From Clostridium gasigenes (GTDB taxonomy: Bacteria > Bacillota > Clostridia > Clostridiales > Clostridiaceae), in assembly GCF_900104115.1 (NCBI RefSeq), contig NZ_FNJM01000001.1, positions 825,374 through 889,373 on the forward strand: a stretch of 64,000 nt of DNA. The letters run 5' to 3'. Of this stretch, positions 63,282-64,000 are shown in pieces (the stretch's first letter is position 1; every line of letters begins with the position of its first letter). A program made the position numbers and the translations under genes. The notes below the pieces were generated by a model that was given only the letters and a program-made list of their open reading frames with translations, did no database searches and was not told where the DNA came from.

Positions 63282-64000
63282 CTATATCTTTATGGCACAA
63301 ATTATCTTTATTATGATTAAAGCTACTACTGAAAATAAAACTCCTATTGAAATAAAGCTTATTACTATACAATTTAATATTAAAAGATTATGTATAATGC
63401 TATCAATATTAAAATTTAATGTAATAGCAATAATACTTCCTATAACACTTAATATAACTATAGCAAATATACCATCTATAGAATTTTTTAAATCTGCTTT
63501 ACTTAAAGACATATGCGTGCTTATTGATACTGCTATAAATAAGTAAATCCAAAACCTAATATTAATTAGATTTTTTGCTACAAATATTTTTTTTACTATT
63601 ATAGTCAAATTACTAAATAAAACATAAAAAAAGCCTTTAATGTTAAAGTCATTACTATCTAACACATACTCTTTAATATTAACCCTACTATAAATATCAT
63701 TAAAACTTTCTGGCATTAGTATATAAAAGCACGCTACTAAAATTACTGTCCCAACTACTATAGGTGCTACCCCTATAAAAAAATTCCCAACTCTTTGATA
63801 TATATTTTTCTTATTATAAGAATGTGACACATATCCTAGTTCAGAGCTTTCATTCGCCGAAATAGAAAACCACTTAACAGAATTAACCTTATGCCCAAAT
63901 AACTTGCACATTATATAATGACTAAATTCATGGATAGTAGTTCCAATAATTCCAGTAACTATTACAGCTTTTCTACCAAATCTTAACTGAATAGTTCTAT
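63282..64000 (-). CDS. HExxH membrane metalloprotease-like protein (cut by window end)
   Basis: The frame is open to the window edge, so about 239 residues of the C-terminal part are seen. Near the edge it reads IHEFSHYIMCKLFGHKV: HEFSH is an HExxH zinc motif in a hydrophobic setting, followed by several membrane helices (VAPIVVGTVILVACFYIL and three more toward the C-terminus). This looks like an M50-type or related intramembrane metalloprotease. The second zinc ligand (as in NPDG) was not found. The start codon and N-terminus lie outside the window. Confidence 0.72.
   Translation of the reverse strand, partial: RTIQLRFGRKAVIVTGIIGTTIHEFSHYIMCKLFGHKVNSVKWFSISANESSELGYVSHSYNKKNIYQRVGNFFIGVAPIVVGTVILVACFYILMPESFNDIYSRVNIKEYVLDSNDFNIKGFFYVLFSNLTIIVKKIFVAKNLINIRFWIYLFIAVSISTHMSLSKADLKNSIDGIFAIVILSVIGSIIAITLNFNIDSIIHNLLILNCIVISFISIGVLFSVVALIIIKIICAIKI

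Noticed and set aside
1..64000. CRISPR arrays, tRNA or rRNA genes, prophage or conjugative modules
   Set aside because: No regularly spaced direct repeats, no tRNA-like cloverleaf and no phage or conjugation genes were seen; apart from the ISL3 element the region looks like ordinary chromosome.

Overview
The window is AT-rich DNA from an anaerobic, low-GC Firmicute, most likely Clostridium sensu stricto. The evidence is very AT-rich codon use, strong AGGAGG ribosome binding sites, frequent TTG/GTG starts, a GerM-type spore lipoprotein, a SpoVD-like penicillin-binding protein, and T-box, TPP, cobalamin and lysine leader RNAs of firmicute type. Almost everything is coding and ordinary chromosomal; the only insertion sequence is one ISL3-family element. 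No tRNA, rRNA or CRISPR array was seen.

Layout. 1-3.4 kb: end of an amidase-like gene, a ZIP metal transporter, a DUF5685 protein, a J-domain/TPR protein and a small membrane protein. 3.7-6.4 kb: an OpuC/EgtU-type ABC importer (ATPase-CBS plus permease-binding-protein fusion) whose stop codon lies in the end of an ISL3 element (6.39-8.45 kb) with an apparently frameshifted transposase. 8.5-14.6 kb: mgtC, glnS, a CPBP protease and gltX behind a T-box. 14.6-17.8 kb: a YtrA-type regulator operon with an ABC exporter, a DUF4097 lipoprotein and a maltose-type acetyltransferase. 18.0-18.6 kb: tiny genes separated by terminators. 18.9 kb: a MORN-repeat protein. 19.5-23.2 kb: a TPP-riboswitch thiamine salvage operon thiD-thiM-tenA-thiT-thiE. 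23.3 kb: a Na/Pi cotransporter. 25.1-36.6 kb: a 13-gene late cobalamin operon behind a B12 riboswitch.

From 36.7 kb: a LicA/choline-kinase-like protein, a SUV3-like RNA helicase, a methionine aminopeptidase with a SEC-C finger, a GerM lipoprotein, a second J-like/TPR protein that has lost HPD, a MacB/LolD-type ABC pair, a patatin phospholipase, a VanW protein, a VanY carboxypeptidase, mgsA, a SEDS/PBP pair, a dicarboxylate symporter, a DEAD-box helicase with a structured upstream region, a DUF948/YtxH pair, a lysine-riboswitch amino acid permease, a LytS/LytR pair followed by a CstA-family transporter, and the end of an HExxH membrane protein cut by the window.

The signal least explained by gene annotation is a family of about 60-70 bp imperfect palindromes. 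I count at least a dozen copies, all outside genes or at their very ends. One lies between the cobalamin aptamer and its terminator, one in the cstA leader and one between two genes of an operon. Other points of interest are interlocked stems upstream of the DEAD-box helicase, a complete transcription unit for a 34-residue peptide, an overlapping pair of tiny ORFs, a CobU paralogue with a damaged P-loop and a Dph6-like ATPase inside the B12 operon. All identifications come from reading motifs; no database search was run.
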